Shown here in pieces: positions 28,926 to 37,428 of a stretch of DNA of 64,000 nucleotides. This stretch comes from Bradyrhizobium diazoefficiens (lineage in GTDB: Bacteria > Pseudomonadota > Alphaproteobacteria > Rhizobiales > Xanthobacteraceae), in NCBI RefSeq assembly GCF_018129965.1, contig NZ_JAFCKW010000015.1, positions 79,336-143,335 of the forward strand, read 5' to 3'. Every line of letters begins with the position of its first letter. Position 1 is the stretch's first letter. A model generated the notes under the pieces. The model searched no databases and was not told the origin of the DNA. It saw only the letters and a program-made list of their open reading frames with translations. A program made the position numbers and the translations under genes.

Positions 28926-29581
28926 GCGACCGCGCTTCGCTTGCTGGCAGATGATTTTGCCCTTGCTTCATACGTGGAGAGAAAATCTTCAATCCCGAGC
29001 TTGCGGAAATCGGGCAGGGCTTCACGCAATTTGTCGTGATCCCAGTCCCACCAGGCGAGTCTGGCGAGTCGTCCCGCAACCTCTTCCGAGAACCGCCGCC
29101 GCACGATCCGCGCCGGGTTGCCGGCCACGATCGTATAGGCCGGCACGTCCTTGGTCACGATGGCCCCGGCCGCGATCACCGCACCGGTGCCGATGTTGCG
29201 GCCGGGCAGCACGATCGCGCCGTGGCCGATCCAGACGTCGTGACCGATATGGACGTGGTGCTGGCGCCTCCAATCGAAGAATTCGGTGTCGTCGCTCTCG
29301 CCCGGGAAGTAGGCACTGGAGCGATAGGTGAAATGGGCTTGCGTGGCGCGCTGCATCGGATGATTGCCGGGGTTGATCCGCGTCATTGCCGCGATGGAGC
29401 AGAACTTGCCGATGGTGGCGTAGGTGATCTGCGCGTCGTTTACGACATAGGAGTAATCGCCCATCGTGACCTCGGTCAGGATCGTGCGCGCACCGACCTC
29501 GGTGTAGGCGCCGAGCCGGGTCTCGTGCAGTTTCGCGGAAGCGTCGATGGTCGGTTGAACCGAAAGCACCTTGCCGGCCAT
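28922..29581 (-). CDS. Left-handed beta-helix acetyltransferase, phosphonate-associated
   Basis: A 219-residue hexapeptide-repeat protein of the group tied to phosphonate metabolism. The repeat region runs from about residue 25 to 165 (GTGAVIAAGAIVTKDVPAY near the end), and the conserved His is in INPGNHPMQ. It resembles xenobiotic acetyltransferases and may acetylate aminophosphonates or an antibiotic-like phosphonate. The start at 29581 begins the family N-terminus (AGKVLSVQPT); longer frames run into the Pho box. It is the first gene of the leftward operon, 47 bp from the nearest Pho repeat. Confidence 0.82.
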   Translation of the reverse strand: MAGKVLSVQPTIDASAKLHETRLGAYTEVGARTILTEVTMGDYSYVVNDAQITYATIGKFCSIAAMTRINPGNHPMQRATQAHFTYRSSAYFPGESDDTEFFDWRRQHHVHIGHDVWIGHGAIVLPGRNIGTGAVIAAGAIVTKDVPAYTIVAGNPARIVRRRFSEEVAGRLARLAWWDWDHDKLREALPDFRKLGIEDFLSTYEARAKSSASKRSAVA

Positions 29582-29628
29582 GTTGCATCCGAAAGTTTGA
29601 GGGCTGGCGTTCGTCTTCGAGCGGCTCG

Positions 29629-29657
29629 ATGACGATATCATGACAAAGCGATGACGG
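29629..29657 (-). promoter_or_regulatory. Triple Pho box (PhoB site) for the leftward phn operon
   Basis: Read on the minus strand there are three 7-bp repeats, CCGTCAT, TTGTCAT and TCGTCAT, each separated by exactly 4 bp. This is the canonical PhoB layout (consensus CTGTCAT). The last repeat ends 47 bp upstream of the acetyltransferase start. Confidence 0.75.
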
Positions 29658-29695
29658 TGGACGGGGGTGCGTAGCATCGCCGCATCGCACTGTGC

Positions 29696-29713
29696 GTGTC
29701 ACACAAGTGTCAA
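29696..29713 (+). promoter_or_regulatory. Candidate Pho box for phnCDEE
   Basis: GTGTCAC and GTGTCAA are separated by 4 bp, 43 bp before the phnC start. Each half keeps the TGTCA core of the PhoB consensus. It is weaker than the divergent box at 29629-29657, but the spacing is exact. Confidence 0.6.
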
Positions 29714-29756
29714 GCGCCGGCGTTAGCGGTTGGTCCCAGCTAGTTTGGAGCTGCAT

Positions 29757-30566
29757 ATGCTGGTGGTGGAAGGCTTGACGTGCCGCTTCGGTGCAAAAGC
29801 CGCGGTGGACGACGCTTCGTTCAAAATATCCCCTGGCGGCTTCGTCGGTGTGATCGGGCGCTCCGGTGCCGGCAAGTCCACGCTATTGCGGACCATCAAC
29901 CGCCTCGTCACGCCGACGCAGGGCCATATCCTGTTCGACGGCCTCGACGTCACCGCGCTGCGCGGCAAGGAACTGCGGCAGTGGCGGGCGCGTTCGGCCA
30001 TGATTTTCCAGCAGTTCAACTTGGTCGGCCGGCTCGACGTGCTCACCAATGTGCTGATGGGGCGTCTTGCGACGATGCCGGCCTGGCGTTCCCTGACGCA
30101 GACTTGGCCGGAGCAGGACAAGGCGCTGGCGATGTCCGCGCTCGAGCAGTTCGACATCGCCTCGCTGGCCGCCCAGCGCGCCGACCAGCTCTCCGGCGGC
30201 CAGCAGCAGCGCGTGGCGATCGCCCGCGCCCTGGTGCAGCAGCCCGACATCATCCTCGCCGACGAGCCGATCGCCTCGCTCGATCCGCGCAACACCAAGA
30301 TCGTGATGGATGCGCTGCTGCGCATCAACAAGCATTTCGGTATCACCGTGCTCTGCAATCTGCATTCGCTCGACCTGGCGCGCAACTATTGCGACCGCCT
30401 GATCGGCATGGCGCAGGGCCGGGTGGTCTTCGACGGCGCGCCGGCCGCGCTGACCGATCACGTCGCGCGCGAGCTCTACGACCTCGAAGCCGCCGAGGTC
30501 ATGGGCGGAGCGACGGCGCCGACGCCCGAGGGCGTTCCCGCGCTCGGAACGGCCGCGGCCGCCTGA
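29757..30566 (+). CDS. phnC: Phosphonate ABC transporter ATPase
   Basis: The 269-residue ATPase of the phosphonate importer, acting on the cytoplasmic side with PhnE. Walker A is GRSGAGKST, the signature is LSGGQQQR and Walker B is IILADEP followed by IASLDP. The long insert with the TFM-like segment ILMGRLATMPAWRSL is typical of PhnC. The start at 29757 has GGAG 8 bp upstream; an in-frame start 27 bp earlier is less likely. It is the first gene of phnC-D-E-E and follows a candidate Pho box. The C-terminal 20 residues are an Ala/Pro-rich tail. Confidence 0.93.
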   Translation: MLVVEGLTCRFGAKAAVDDASFKISPGGFVGVIGRSGAGKSTLLRTINRLVTPTQGHILFDGLDVTALRGKELRQWRARSAMIFQQFNLVGRLDVLTNVLMGRLATMPAWRSLTQTWPEQDKALAMSALEQFDIASLAAQRADQLSGGQQQRVAIARALVQQPDIILADEPIASLDPRNTKIVMDALLRINKHFGITVLCNLHSLDLARNYCDRLIGMAQGRVVFDGAPAALTDHVARELYDLEAAEVMGGATAPTPEGVPALGTAAAA

Positions 30567-30629
30567 GCCTCGCTACCTGTCCACTTGCCATTCTTTGCGT
30601 CAACCGACCCAACCGATGAAGAGGGTATC

Positions 30630-31565
30630 ATGATCACTCGCAGACTCATCCTCGCCGGCGCCGCCGCGCTCGCGTTCACGACATCGGCCACCGCCGAGGA
30701 CTGGAAAGCCAAATATCCCGAACTGACCTTCGCCGTGATTCCGGCCGAGAACGCCTCGGGCGTCACCGAGCGCTGGGCGCCGTTCATGAGCTATCTCTCC
30801 AAGGAACTCGGCGTGAAGGTCACGCTGCGCATCGCCAACGACTACGCTGCGGTCATCGAGGGCCAGCGCGCTGGCAACATCCATATCGCCAGCTACGGCT
30901 CGGCCTCGTTCGCCCGTGCCCGTCTCACCGGCGTCAAGACCGATGCCTTCGCCAACGACATCAATGCCGACGGCTCGACCGGTTATTATTCGGTGTTCTT
31001 CGTCAAGGCGAACAGCCCCTACAAGAAGGTCGAAGACCTCAAGGGCAAGAATCTCGGCCTCGTCGATCCGAACTCGACCTCCGGCAACAACGTACCGCGT
31101 TTCGAGCTCGACAAGATGGGCATCGCCGACGCCGACGCCTATTTCGGCAAGGTCGTCTTCACGGGCAGCCACGAGAACGCCATTCTGGCGCTGGCGCAGG
31201 GTACGGTCGACGTCGCCGCCAATCAGTGGACCAGCGACGACGATTCGACGCTGGCCCAGATGCTGACCAAGGGCATGCTGAAGAATGCCGACGGCTCGGC
31301 GATGAAGAAGGACGATTTCCGCATCATCCACAAGTCGGCGCCGATCATCAACGGCCCCTATGCCTACAATTCCGACCTGCCGGAAGAAGCCAAGGCGGCG
31401 ATCGCGAAGGCGTTCTTCGACGCGCCGACCAAGGACAAGGCGGCTTTCGACCGGCTCCAGGACGGCCAGAAGAAAGGTTTTCATCCCGCCACCACCAAGG
31501 ACTGGGATGGTACGATCGAGCTGATCAAGTTCGTCGATGCGCTGCGTAAGAAGAAGGCGTCCTGA
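30630..31565 (+). CDS. phnD: Phosphonate-binding periplasmic protein
   Basis: A 311-residue solute-binding protein with a signal peptide (about 1-22). The core matches PhnD: LTFAVIPAENASGVTERW, the ligand loop HIASYGSASFARA, and GLVDPNSTSGNNVPR, where the Ser/Thr/Asn cluster binds the phosphonate group. It delivers phosphonates to PhnE. A strong hairpin terminator follows at 31586-31619, so PhnD is probably made in excess over the permeases, as is usual for binding proteins. Confidence 0.93.
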   Translation: MITRRLILAGAAALAFTTSATAEDWKAKYPELTFAVIPAENASGVTERWAPFMSYLSKELGVKVTLRIANDYAAVIEGQRAGNIHIASYGSASFARARLTGVKTDAFANDINADGSTGYYSVFFVKANSPYKKVEDLKGKNLGLVDPNSTSGNNVPRFELDKMGIADADAYFGKVVFTGSHENAILALAQGTVDVAANQWTSDDDSTLAQMLTKGMLKNADGSAMKKDDFRIIHKSAPIINGPYAYNSDLPEEAKAAIAKAFFDAPTKDKAAFDRLQDGQKKGFHPATTKDWDGTIELIKFVDALRKKKAS

Positions 31566-31585
31566 GTTTCGGGACAAGCGACTTG

Positions 31586-31619
31586 AGCCGGGTCGATAGA
31601 CCCGGCTCTTTCTCTTTTG
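31586..31619 (+). terminator. Rho-independent terminator/attenuator between phnD and phnE
   Basis: GAGCCGGGTC and its exact complement form a 10-bp stem with a 4-base GATA loop, followed by TTTCTCTTTT. It lies 20 bp after the phnD stop and before the phnE genes of the same operon, so it probably acts as a partial terminator that lowers permease expression. Confidence 0.82.
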
Positions 31620-31638
31620 ACGGGTCCTCCCCAGACCA

Positions 31639-32523
31639 ATGACCATCGCCGTTTCGATCCTGCCCGAGCAGCAACTGGCTGCGCTGAACGCCGCCTATGG
31701 CCAGGCGGTCGCGCGCAGGCGATGGCGTCTTCTGTTCGGAGCGGCCGTGTTCGCCGCGGCGCTGCTTCTCGCCGCGATTGGCGCGGAAGTGAACCTGCGC
31801 ACGCTCTTCACCCATTTCGGCAACTTCCTCAGCTATTTCGATCGCATCTTCACGCTCGACAACGGCCAGCGCGTCTGGACCGATTTCGGCGAATGGCTGT
31901 GGGGCTGGCGCAAATGGCTGAAGATGCTGGGGGAGACGTTGCTGATCAGCTATGTCGGCACGCTGATCGGCGCGACGTTTGCGTTCGCGCTCAATTTCCT
32001 TGCGGCGGAGAACACGTCACCTGCGCCCTGGCTGCGTTTCGTGGTGCGCCGCCTGCTGGAATTCGCCCGCACCGTCCCCGGCATCGTCTTCGCGCTGATC
32101 TTCGTCATCGCCTTCGGTCTCGGCCCGATGGCCGGCGTGCTCGCGATCGCCATCCACTCCACCGGCGCGCTCGGAAAACTGTTCTCGGAAATCGTGGAGA
32201 ATGCCGACATGAAGCCGGTCGAGGGCATCCGCTCGACCGGAGCGAGCTGGCTCGCCTGCATGCGTTTCGCCATCCTGCCGCAGGTGACCGCAGGTTACGC
32301 CGGCTACGCGCTGCTGCGCTTCGAGATCAACGTCCGCGAAGCCTCGGTCATGGGCTTCGTCGGCGCCGGCGGCATCGGCCAGGAACTCGTCGTCGCGATT
32401 CGCAAGTTCTATTATTCGGACGTCAGCGCCATCCTGCTTACCATCATCGTCACGGTCTTCGTCATCGACATCACCACCGGCTGGCTGCGCGGCCGCCTGT
32501 TCGGCAAGGAGGCGCGGACGTGA
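31639..32523 (+). CDS. phnE: Phosphonate ABC transporter permease (first)
   Basis: A 294-residue inner-membrane permease with six or so spans and the binding-protein-dependent transport domain. The EAA-type loop that docks PhnC is PVEGIRSTGASWLACMRFAILPQ, and the conserved GFVGAGGIGQEL follows. A span begins near residue 30 and there is a sizable periplasmic segment (about 60-95). It probably pairs with the next gene as a heterodimer. The stop overlaps the next start (GTGA), which shows tight translational coupling. Confidence 0.92.
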   Translation: MTIAVSILPEQQLAALNAAYGQAVARRRWRLLFGAAVFAAALLLAAIGAEVNLRTLFTHFGNFLSYFDRIFTLDNGQRVWTDFGEWLWGWRKWLKMLGETLLISYVGTLIGATFAFALNFLAAENTSPAPWLRFVVRRLLEFARTVPGIVFALIFVIAFGLGPMAGVLAIAIHSTGALGKLFSEIVENADMKPVEGIRSTGASWLACMRFAILPQVTAGYAGYALLRFEINVREASVMGFVGAGGIGQELVVAIRKFYYSDVSAILLTIIVTVFVIDITTGWLRGRLFGKEART

Positions 32524-33368
32524 CGAAGCCGCAGCAGGTCGATACCGCGCAGCTTCGCGCGCGCTATCCCGAAGTGTTCGAGCGGCCGGCCGCGGCGCGG
32601 CTCGCGATACCGGCGATGCTCGTCGCGGCGCTTGCCGTTTTGATCTATGGCCTCGTCGACCTCGACTTCTCGCCGTCGCGCCTCTTCAACGGCCTCAGCC
32701 AGCTCGGCTGGATCAGCCTGATGATGATCCCGCCCGATCCCGGCTCGTCGTTGCCGATCTATCTGAAGGCGCTGGGCGAGACGCTCTCGATCGCGCTGCT
32801 CGGCACCACGCTCGCCGCCGTATTCGCGCTCCCGGTCAGCCTGCTTGCTGCGCGCAACGTCGTGCCGTCGATGATCCTCCGCTTCCCCATCAGGCGTTTC
32901 CTGGATTCGATCCGCGGTGTCGACACGCTGATCTGGGCGCTGGTATGGATCAACGTCGTCGGGCTCGGCCCGTTCGCGGGCGTGCTCGCCATCGCCGTGT
33001 CGGATTTCGGTGCCTTCGGCAAGCTGTTCTCGGAGGCGATCGAGGGCGCCGACCAGAAGCAGGTCGAAGGCATCCGTGCCTCCGGCGGCAGCGCGCTGCA
33101 CGAGATCCGCTTTGGCCTCATGCCGCAGGTGCTGCCTGTGATCGCCGGCCAGGTGCTCTACTTCATCGAGTCCAATACGCGATCGGCCACCATCATCGGT
33201 ATCGTCGGCGCCGGCGGCATCGGCCTCCAGCTCGCCGAGCAGATCCGGGTGCTGGAATGGCAGAAGGTGTCGTTCCTGATCCTGATGATTCTGGTCGCGG
33301 TCGCCGCGATCGATTTCATTTCGAGCAAGCTGCGGTTTGCGATCATCGGGCCAAGGGCGGTGGCGTGA
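32520..33368 (+). CDS. phnE: Phosphonate ABC transporter permease (second)
   Basis: A 282-residue permease homologous to the first phnE. It begins with GTG at 32520, overlapping the previous stop by 4 bp. The EAA loop reads QVEGIRASGGSALHEIRFGLMPQ and is followed by IVGAGGIGLQL. The N-terminal cytoplasmic segment is longer and starts with a PEVFERP segment seen in this PhnE subtype. Two different permease genes per transporter is the common alphaproteobacterial arrangement. It is convergent with phnF. Confidence 0.92.
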   Translation: MTKPQQVDTAQLRARYPEVFERPAAARLAIPAMLVAALAVLIYGLVDLDFSPSRLFNGLSQLGWISLMMIPPDPGSSLPIYLKALGETLSIALLGTTLAAVFALPVSLLAARNVVPSMILRFPIRRFLDSIRGVDTLIWALVWINVVGLGPFAGVLAIAVSDFGAFGKLFSEAIEGADQKQVEGIRASGGSALHEIRFGLMPQVLPVIAGQVLYFIESNTRSATIIGIVGAGGIGLQLAEQIRVLEWQKVSFLILMILVAVAAIDFISSKLRFAIIGPRAVA

Positions 33369-33404
33369 CGCAGGCGCTATAGGCGGAAGGTGCGCAAAGC
33401 GAAG

Positions 33405-33451
33405 CGTGCCCACCACGTCAGTTCCGAATTCGGGGAGAGATGGTGGGCACG
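33405..33451. repeat. Inverted repeat between convergent phnE and phnF
   Basis: CGTGCCCACCA (33405-33415) pairs exactly with 33441-33451 across a 25-base loop. The flanks hold further GTGGGC/GCCCAC copies (to about 33475), as in dispersed rhizobial repeats. No gene was seen in 33369-33505. Confidence 0.6.
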
Positions 33452-33505
33452 GCGCAAGAGCGCCTTTGCCCACCCTACGATTCCTGAGGGGGCGGAGAGC
33501 CCACT

Positions 33506-34234
33506 CTACGGCTCCACCAGAAACTCCACCCGCTCCGCCGCAAACCGCGAATGCTTCGTCACCAGCGGCTTGCCGCCGAGATCGTTGTCGGTGGCGTCGA
33601 CCACCAGGATCGGCCGGCCGAGCGGCAGGTCCAGCCGCGCGGCGTCGGTCGCATCCACGATGCCGGCGGTGATCCTGGTCGCGCCGCGGCGATAGTCGTG
33701 CACGCCGTAATGCTCGAGCAGCTTCGTCATCGAGCGCGTCGCGGCGAACACGTTGCCGGCGCCCGGAAACAGCTCCGCCGACAGCCATGTTGTGGAGACA
33801 CAGATCGGCGTGCTGTCGGCAAGGCGGATCGCCTCGATCCGCACCAGCGGCGCGCCGGGCTTCAATCCGAGCTCCCGGGACAGCTCGCGGGTCGCGACGT
33901 CGTCGGACGTTTCGATCAGCCGGCCATGCGGCTCGCGTCCGTCGGCGCCGACGATCTCGGAGAAGCGTGTGCGCGAGCGCAAGGGATAAGCGAGGCGCTG
34001 GGCCTCGACATAGGTTCCGCTGCCGCGCTCGGCACGCACGATGCCGCGCTCGGCAAGGGCTGCCAGTGCGCGCCGCACCGTGTGGCGGTTCACCCGATAG
34101 GTCTCGGCGATCTCCATTTCGCCCGGCAATTTGTCGCCGGCCGCAAAGCGGCCATCGGCGATGCCGCGCTCGATGCCGTCGGCAACGAGGCGCCACAGCG
34201 CGACGCCGGAGGTGGCGGTGTCCTGCATGCTCAT
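33506..34234 (-). CDS. phnF: GntR/UTRA-family phosphonate regulator
   Basis: A 242-residue repressor of the HutC/UTRA subgroup. The winged helix lies at about residues 10-75 (EIAETYRVNRHTVRRALAAL, GIVRAERGSGTYV), and the UTRA ligand domain fills the rest (FSEIVGADGREPHG; ICVSTTWLSAELFPG). It is divergent from phnGHIJKLMN across a 125-bp spacer that holds a Pho box and a 28-bp perfect palindrome, its likely operator. The ligand is probably a phosphonate, phosphate or C-P lyase intermediate. Confidence 0.88.
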   Translation of the reverse strand: MSMQDTATSGVALWRLVADGIERGIADGRFAAGDKLPGEMEIAETYRVNRHTVRRALAALAERGIVRAERGSGTYVEAQRLAYPLRSRTRFSEIVGADGREPHGRLIETSDDVATRELSRELGLKPGAPLVRIEAIRLADSTPICVSTTWLSAELFPGAGNVFAATRSMTKLLEHYGVHDYRRGATRITAGIVDATDAARLDLPLGRPILVVDATDNDLGGKPLVTKHSRFAAERVEFLVEP

Positions 34235-34266
34235 GTCACCGGCAACCTACCCCGGAAATCACACCC

Positions 34267-34284
34267 TTGTCACGAAACAGTCAT
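34267..34284 (+). promoter_or_regulatory. Candidate Pho box for phnG-N
   Basis: TTGTCAC and CAGTCAT are separated by 4 bp, followed after another 4 bp by a poor third repeat (CTTGCGT, 34289-34295). The site lies just upstream of the PhnF palindrome and the TATAAT at 34310-34315, where PhoB would replace a -35 element. Confidence 0.6.
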
Positions 34285-34297
34285 GGCGCTTGCGTAT

Positions 34298-34325
34298 CAA
34301 GTTGTCTATTATAATAGACAACTTG
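34298..34325. promoter_or_regulatory. PhnF operator palindrome with overlapping divergent -10 boxes
   Basis: A perfect 28-bp palindrome whose half-site begins CAAGTTGTCTATTA. The centre holds TATAAT on the plus strand (34310-34315) and, by symmetry, TATAAT on the minus strand (34308-34313). A repressor bound here would shut both phnF and phnG promoters at once. Confidence 0.75.
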
Positions 34326-34359
34326 GATTCGGCAAGTTCGGTAGAGGCGCGGTGATTTG

Positions 34360-34815
34360 GTGACCCAGCACAACAATCAGCAAGCCCAGCGCCAGGCCGC
34401 CATGGCCGTGCTGGCGCATGCGGAGGCGGGCGAGATCGCCGCCCGTCTCCGCAACTTCGCGCTTCCACCCCACCAGGATCTGCGCGCGCCGGAAAACGGC
34501 CTCGTGATGCTGCGCGGCAGGGTCGGCGGCGACGGTGCGCCATTCAACCTCGGCGAAGCCACGGTCTCGCGCGCCGCGGTGCGGCTCGCGAGCGGCGAGG
34601 TCGGTTTCGGCTATACGCTCGGGCGCGATGGCGAGAAGGCGCGGCTGATCGCGCTGTGCGATGCGCTGGTGCAGTCGCGGGATTTCGGCGGGCTGGTCGA
34701 GCGGGATGTTATCGCGCCGTTGCGCGAGCAGCTTATGATTCGCCGCAAGCAGGCGGCGGAAGAAACCGCTGCGACGAAGGTTGATTTCTACACCATGGTG
34801 CGCGGTGAGGGGTGA
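34360..34815 (+). CDS. phnG: C-P lyase subunit PhnG
   Basis: A 151-residue subunit of the PhnGHIJ core complex, which with PhnI attaches methylphosphonate to the 1' position of ATP ribose. The family segments AMAVLAHAEAGEIA, ENGLVMLRGRVGGDGAPFNLGE and the strand GFGYTLGRDGEKARLIALCDAL are present. The start is GTG at 34360; a TTG one codon earlier is possible. It begins the eight-gene operon phnGHIJKLMN under the PhnF palindrome and Pho box. phnH follows after 4 bp. Confidence 0.9.
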   Translation: MTQHNNQQAQRQAAMAVLAHAEAGEIAARLRNFALPPHQDLRAPENGLVMLRGRVGGDGAPFNLGEATVSRAAVRLASGEVGFGYTLGRDGEKARLIALCDALVQSRDFGGLVERDVIAPLREQLMIRRKQAAEETAATKVDFYTMVRGEG

Positions 34816-34819
34816 GGCC

Positions 34820-35428
34820 ATGACGACGATTGCTGAGCTGCCGCCGGGATTCGCCGACAAGGTCTTGTCGGCGCAATCGACCTTTCGCTCGGTCATGGAC
34901 GCGATGGCGCGGCCGGGTTCTGTTCAGCGCATCATACCGATGGCGGGAACAGCAGGGCCAATGATGCGCGGCACCGCCGCGATCGCATTGACGCTGTTCG
35001 ACCACGACACGCCGATCTGGCTCGATCCCCGGATATCCGACAGTTCCGATGTCTTGAAATGGATCAAGTTCCACACCGGTGCTCCGGTGGTGCAGGATCC
35101 CTCGATCGCGGCCTTCGCGTTGATCAGCGATGGCGTATTGCTGCCGACGCTCGAGCGATTCGCGCTCGGCACGAACGAATATCCCGACCGTTCGACGACC
35201 GTGATCATTCAGGTCGAGAGCCTCGAAGCCGGACGGAGCTTTGATCTGCGCGGCCCCGGCATAGATGATGTCGCGACGCTCCAGGCATCGATCAGGCCCT
35301 TCGATCTGTTCGACCGGCTGCGCCTCAACGAGACGCTGTTCCCGCGCGGCATCGACGTGGTTCTGGTCGCCGATGATTTCGTGGTTGCGATCCCGCGCAC
35401 CACGCGTGTCGTGAGCAAGGAAAGCTGA
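34820..35428 (+). CDS. phnH: C-P lyase subunit PhnH
   Basis: A 202-residue subunit of the C-P lyase core. It is structurally related to PLP enzymes but lacks the cofactor. Family marks are FADKVLSAQSTFRSVMDAMARPG near the N-terminus, with the conserved MDAMARPG, and LRGPGID, followed by the RLNETLFPRGIDVVLV segment. It binds the PhnGI part of the complex. The start has a GGTGAGG-like site and lies 4 bp after phnG. Confidence 0.9.
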   Translation: MTTIAELPPGFADKVLSAQSTFRSVMDAMARPGSVQRIIPMAGTAGPMMRGTAAIALTLFDHDTPIWLDPRISDSSDVLKWIKFHTGAPVVQDPSIAAFALISDGVLLPTLERFALGTNEYPDRSTTVIIQVESLEAGRSFDLRGPGIDDVATLQASIRPFDLFDRLRLNETLFPRGIDVVLVADDFVVAIPRTTRVVSKES

Positions 35429-35431
35429 AGC

Positions 35432-36535
35432 ATGTATGTCGCAGTCAAGGGCGGCGAACGCGCCATCGAGAATGCTCATCGCCTGCTCGCCAATGCGCGA
35501 CGCGGCGATCAGAGCGTTGCAGACATCACGCTCGACCAGATATCGGAACAGCTCGGCCTCGCCGTCGACCGTGTGATGAGCGAAGGCTCGCTTTATGATC
35601 GCGAGCTTGCGGCGCTCGCGATCAAGCAGGCGCGCGGCGATCTGATCGAGGCGATCTTCCTGGTCCGCGCCTTCCGCGCCACGCTGCCGCGCTTCGGCGC
35701 CAGCGAACCGGTCGACACCGGCGCGATGCGCGTGCAGCGCCGGGTGTCCTCGACCTTCAAGGACATTCCGGGCGGCCAGATCCTCGGGCCGACCTTCGAC
35801 TATACCCACCGCCTGCTCGATCCCTCGCTCGCCGAAGGCTTCGTGCCGGAAGCCCCCGCGACGGCCGAAGCCTCGACCGCGCCGACGCCGCGCGTGACCG
35901 ACATTCTGGGCCGCGACGGGCTGATCGAGCCGTCACCGCAAGCGGAGGACGGCGCCGGTGTCGGCGATCTCACCCGCGAGCCGCTGAACTTCCCGGCCAA
36001 TCGCGACCTGCGCCTGCAAAACCTCGCGCGCGGCGACGAGGGCTTTCTGCTGGCGATGGGCTACTCCACCCAGCGCGGCTACGGGCGCAACCATCCCTTT
36101 GCCGGCGAGATTCGTTTCGGCGAGGTCGAGGTCGAATTCGCAGCCGAGGACGTCGGCTTCGCCGTGCCGCTCGGCTCGATCGAGCTGACCGAATGCCAGA
36201 TGGTCAACCAGTTCAAGGGCTCGGCGACGGAAGCGCCGTGCTTCACCCGCGGCTATGGCCTCGCCTTCGGCCAGAGCGAGCGCAAGACCATGTCGATGGC
36301 GCTGGTCGATCGCGCGCTGCGCGCCCGTGAGCTCGGTGAAGAGGCCATCGCACCGGCGCAAGATGAAGAATTCGTGATGTCGCATTCGGACAACGTCCAG
36401 GCGACCGGCTTCGTCGAGCATCTGAAGCTGCCGCATTATGTCGACTTCCAGTCCGAGCTCGGCCTGCTCCGCAAGCTGCGCAAGGAATTCGCCGAAGCCA
36501 ATGCGCCTGACGCCATGAAGGAGGCCGCGGAATGA
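35432..36535 (+). CDS. phnI: C-P lyase subunit PhnI
   Basis: A 367-residue subunit. PhnI displaces adenine from ATP to join methylphosphonate to ribose 5-triphosphate. It opens with YVAVKGGERAIENAH, which is highly conserved, and ends with the segment SHSDNVQATGFVEHLKLPHY. The gene lies 3 bp after phnH and overlaps phnJ by 4 bp (ATGA). The central variable region (about 130-180) contains a Pro/Ala-rich insert. Confidence 0.93.
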   Translation: MYVAVKGGERAIENAHRLLANARRGDQSVADITLDQISEQLGLAVDRVMSEGSLYDRELAALAIKQARGDLIEAIFLVRAFRATLPRFGASEPVDTGAMRVQRRVSSTFKDIPGGQILGPTFDYTHRLLDPSLAEGFVPEAPATAEASTAPTPRVTDILGRDGLIEPSPQAEDGAGVGDLTREPLNFPANRDLRLQNLARGDEGFLLAMGYSTQRGYGRNHPFAGEIRFGEVEVEFAAEDVGFAVPLGSIELTECQMVNQFKGSATEAPCFTRGYGLAFGQSERKTMSMALVDRALRARELGEEAIAPAQDEEFVMSHSDNVQATGFVEHLKLPHYVDFQSELGLLRKLRKEFAEANAPDAMKEAAE

Positions 36536-37428
36536 ACGCGCCCGCCTACAATTTCGCCTATCTCGACGAGCAGACCAAGCGGATGATCCGCCGCGCGATC
36601 CTGAAGGCGATCGCGATCCCCGGCTATCAGGTCCCGTTCGCTAGCCGCGAGATGCCGATGCCCTATGGTTGGGGCACCGGCGGCGTGCAGGTCACCGCCG
36701 CGATCCTCGGGCCCCAGGACGTGCTCAAGGTGATCGACCAGGGCTCCGACGACACCACCAACGCGATCTCGATCCGCAAATTCTTCGCCAGGACAGCCGG
36801 GGTCGCGACGACGACCGCGACTGACGAGGCGACCGTGATCCAGACCCGTCACCGCATCCCGGAGACGGCGCTGCACGAAAACCAGGTGCTGGTCTACCAG
36901 GTGCCGATCCCCGAGCCGCTGCGCTTCCTCGAGCCGCGCGAGACCGAGACGCGGCGCATGCACGCACTCGCCGAATACGGCCTAATGCATGTGAAGCTCT
37001 ACGAGGACATCGCCCGCTTCGGTCACATCGCCACCGCCTACGCCTATCCGGTGAAGGTGAATGCGCGCTACGTGATGGACCCGTCGCCGACGCCGAAATT
37101 CGACAATCCCAAGATGGACAATTGTCCGGCGCTGCAATTGTTCGGCGCTGGCCGCGAGAAGCGCATCTACGCGATCCCGCCCTATACGCAGGTGGTGTCG
37201 CTCGATTTCGAGGATCACCCGTTCGAGCCGTATCGCTTCAACGCGCCATGCGCGCTGTGCGCGGCCGAGAATTCCTATCTCGACGAGATCGTCACCGACG
37301 ACAAGGGTGGGCGCATGTTCGTCTGCTCCGACACCGATTATTGCGAGAGCCGCCAGGCGGCCGGTCATCACGGCAGCCAGAGCGCCGCGCCGTACAAGGA
37401 GAAGGCGCAAGGAGGCTCCCATGATTGA
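36532..37428 (+). CDS. phnJ: C-P lyase radical SAM subunit PhnJ
   Basis: The 298-residue radical SAM enzyme that breaks the carbon-phosphorus bond, yielding the 1,2-cyclic phosphate of ribose 5-phosphate and an alkane such as methane. Four conserved Cys are in place: C240, C243 and C265 for the 4Fe-4S cluster and C271 as the catalytic thiyl residue, each one lower than in E. coli PhnJ numbering. The unusual CxxC(21)C arrangement replaces the classic CxxxCxxC. Start and stop overlap phnI (4 bp) and phnK (8 bp). Confidence 0.95.
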   Translation: MNAPAYNFAYLDEQTKRMIRRAILKAIAIPGYQVPFASREMPMPYGWGTGGVQVTAAILGPQDVLKVIDQGSDDTTNAISIRKFFARTAGVATTTATDEATVIQTRHRIPETALHENQVLVYQVPIPEPLRFLEPRETETRRMHALAEYGLMHVKLYEDIARFGHIATAYAYPVKVNARYVMDPSPTPKFDNPKMDNCPALQLFGAGREKRIYAIPPYTQVVSLDFEDHPFEPYRFNAPCALCAAENSYLDEIVTDDKGGRMFVCSDTDYCESRQAAGHHGSQSAAPYKEKAQGGSHD

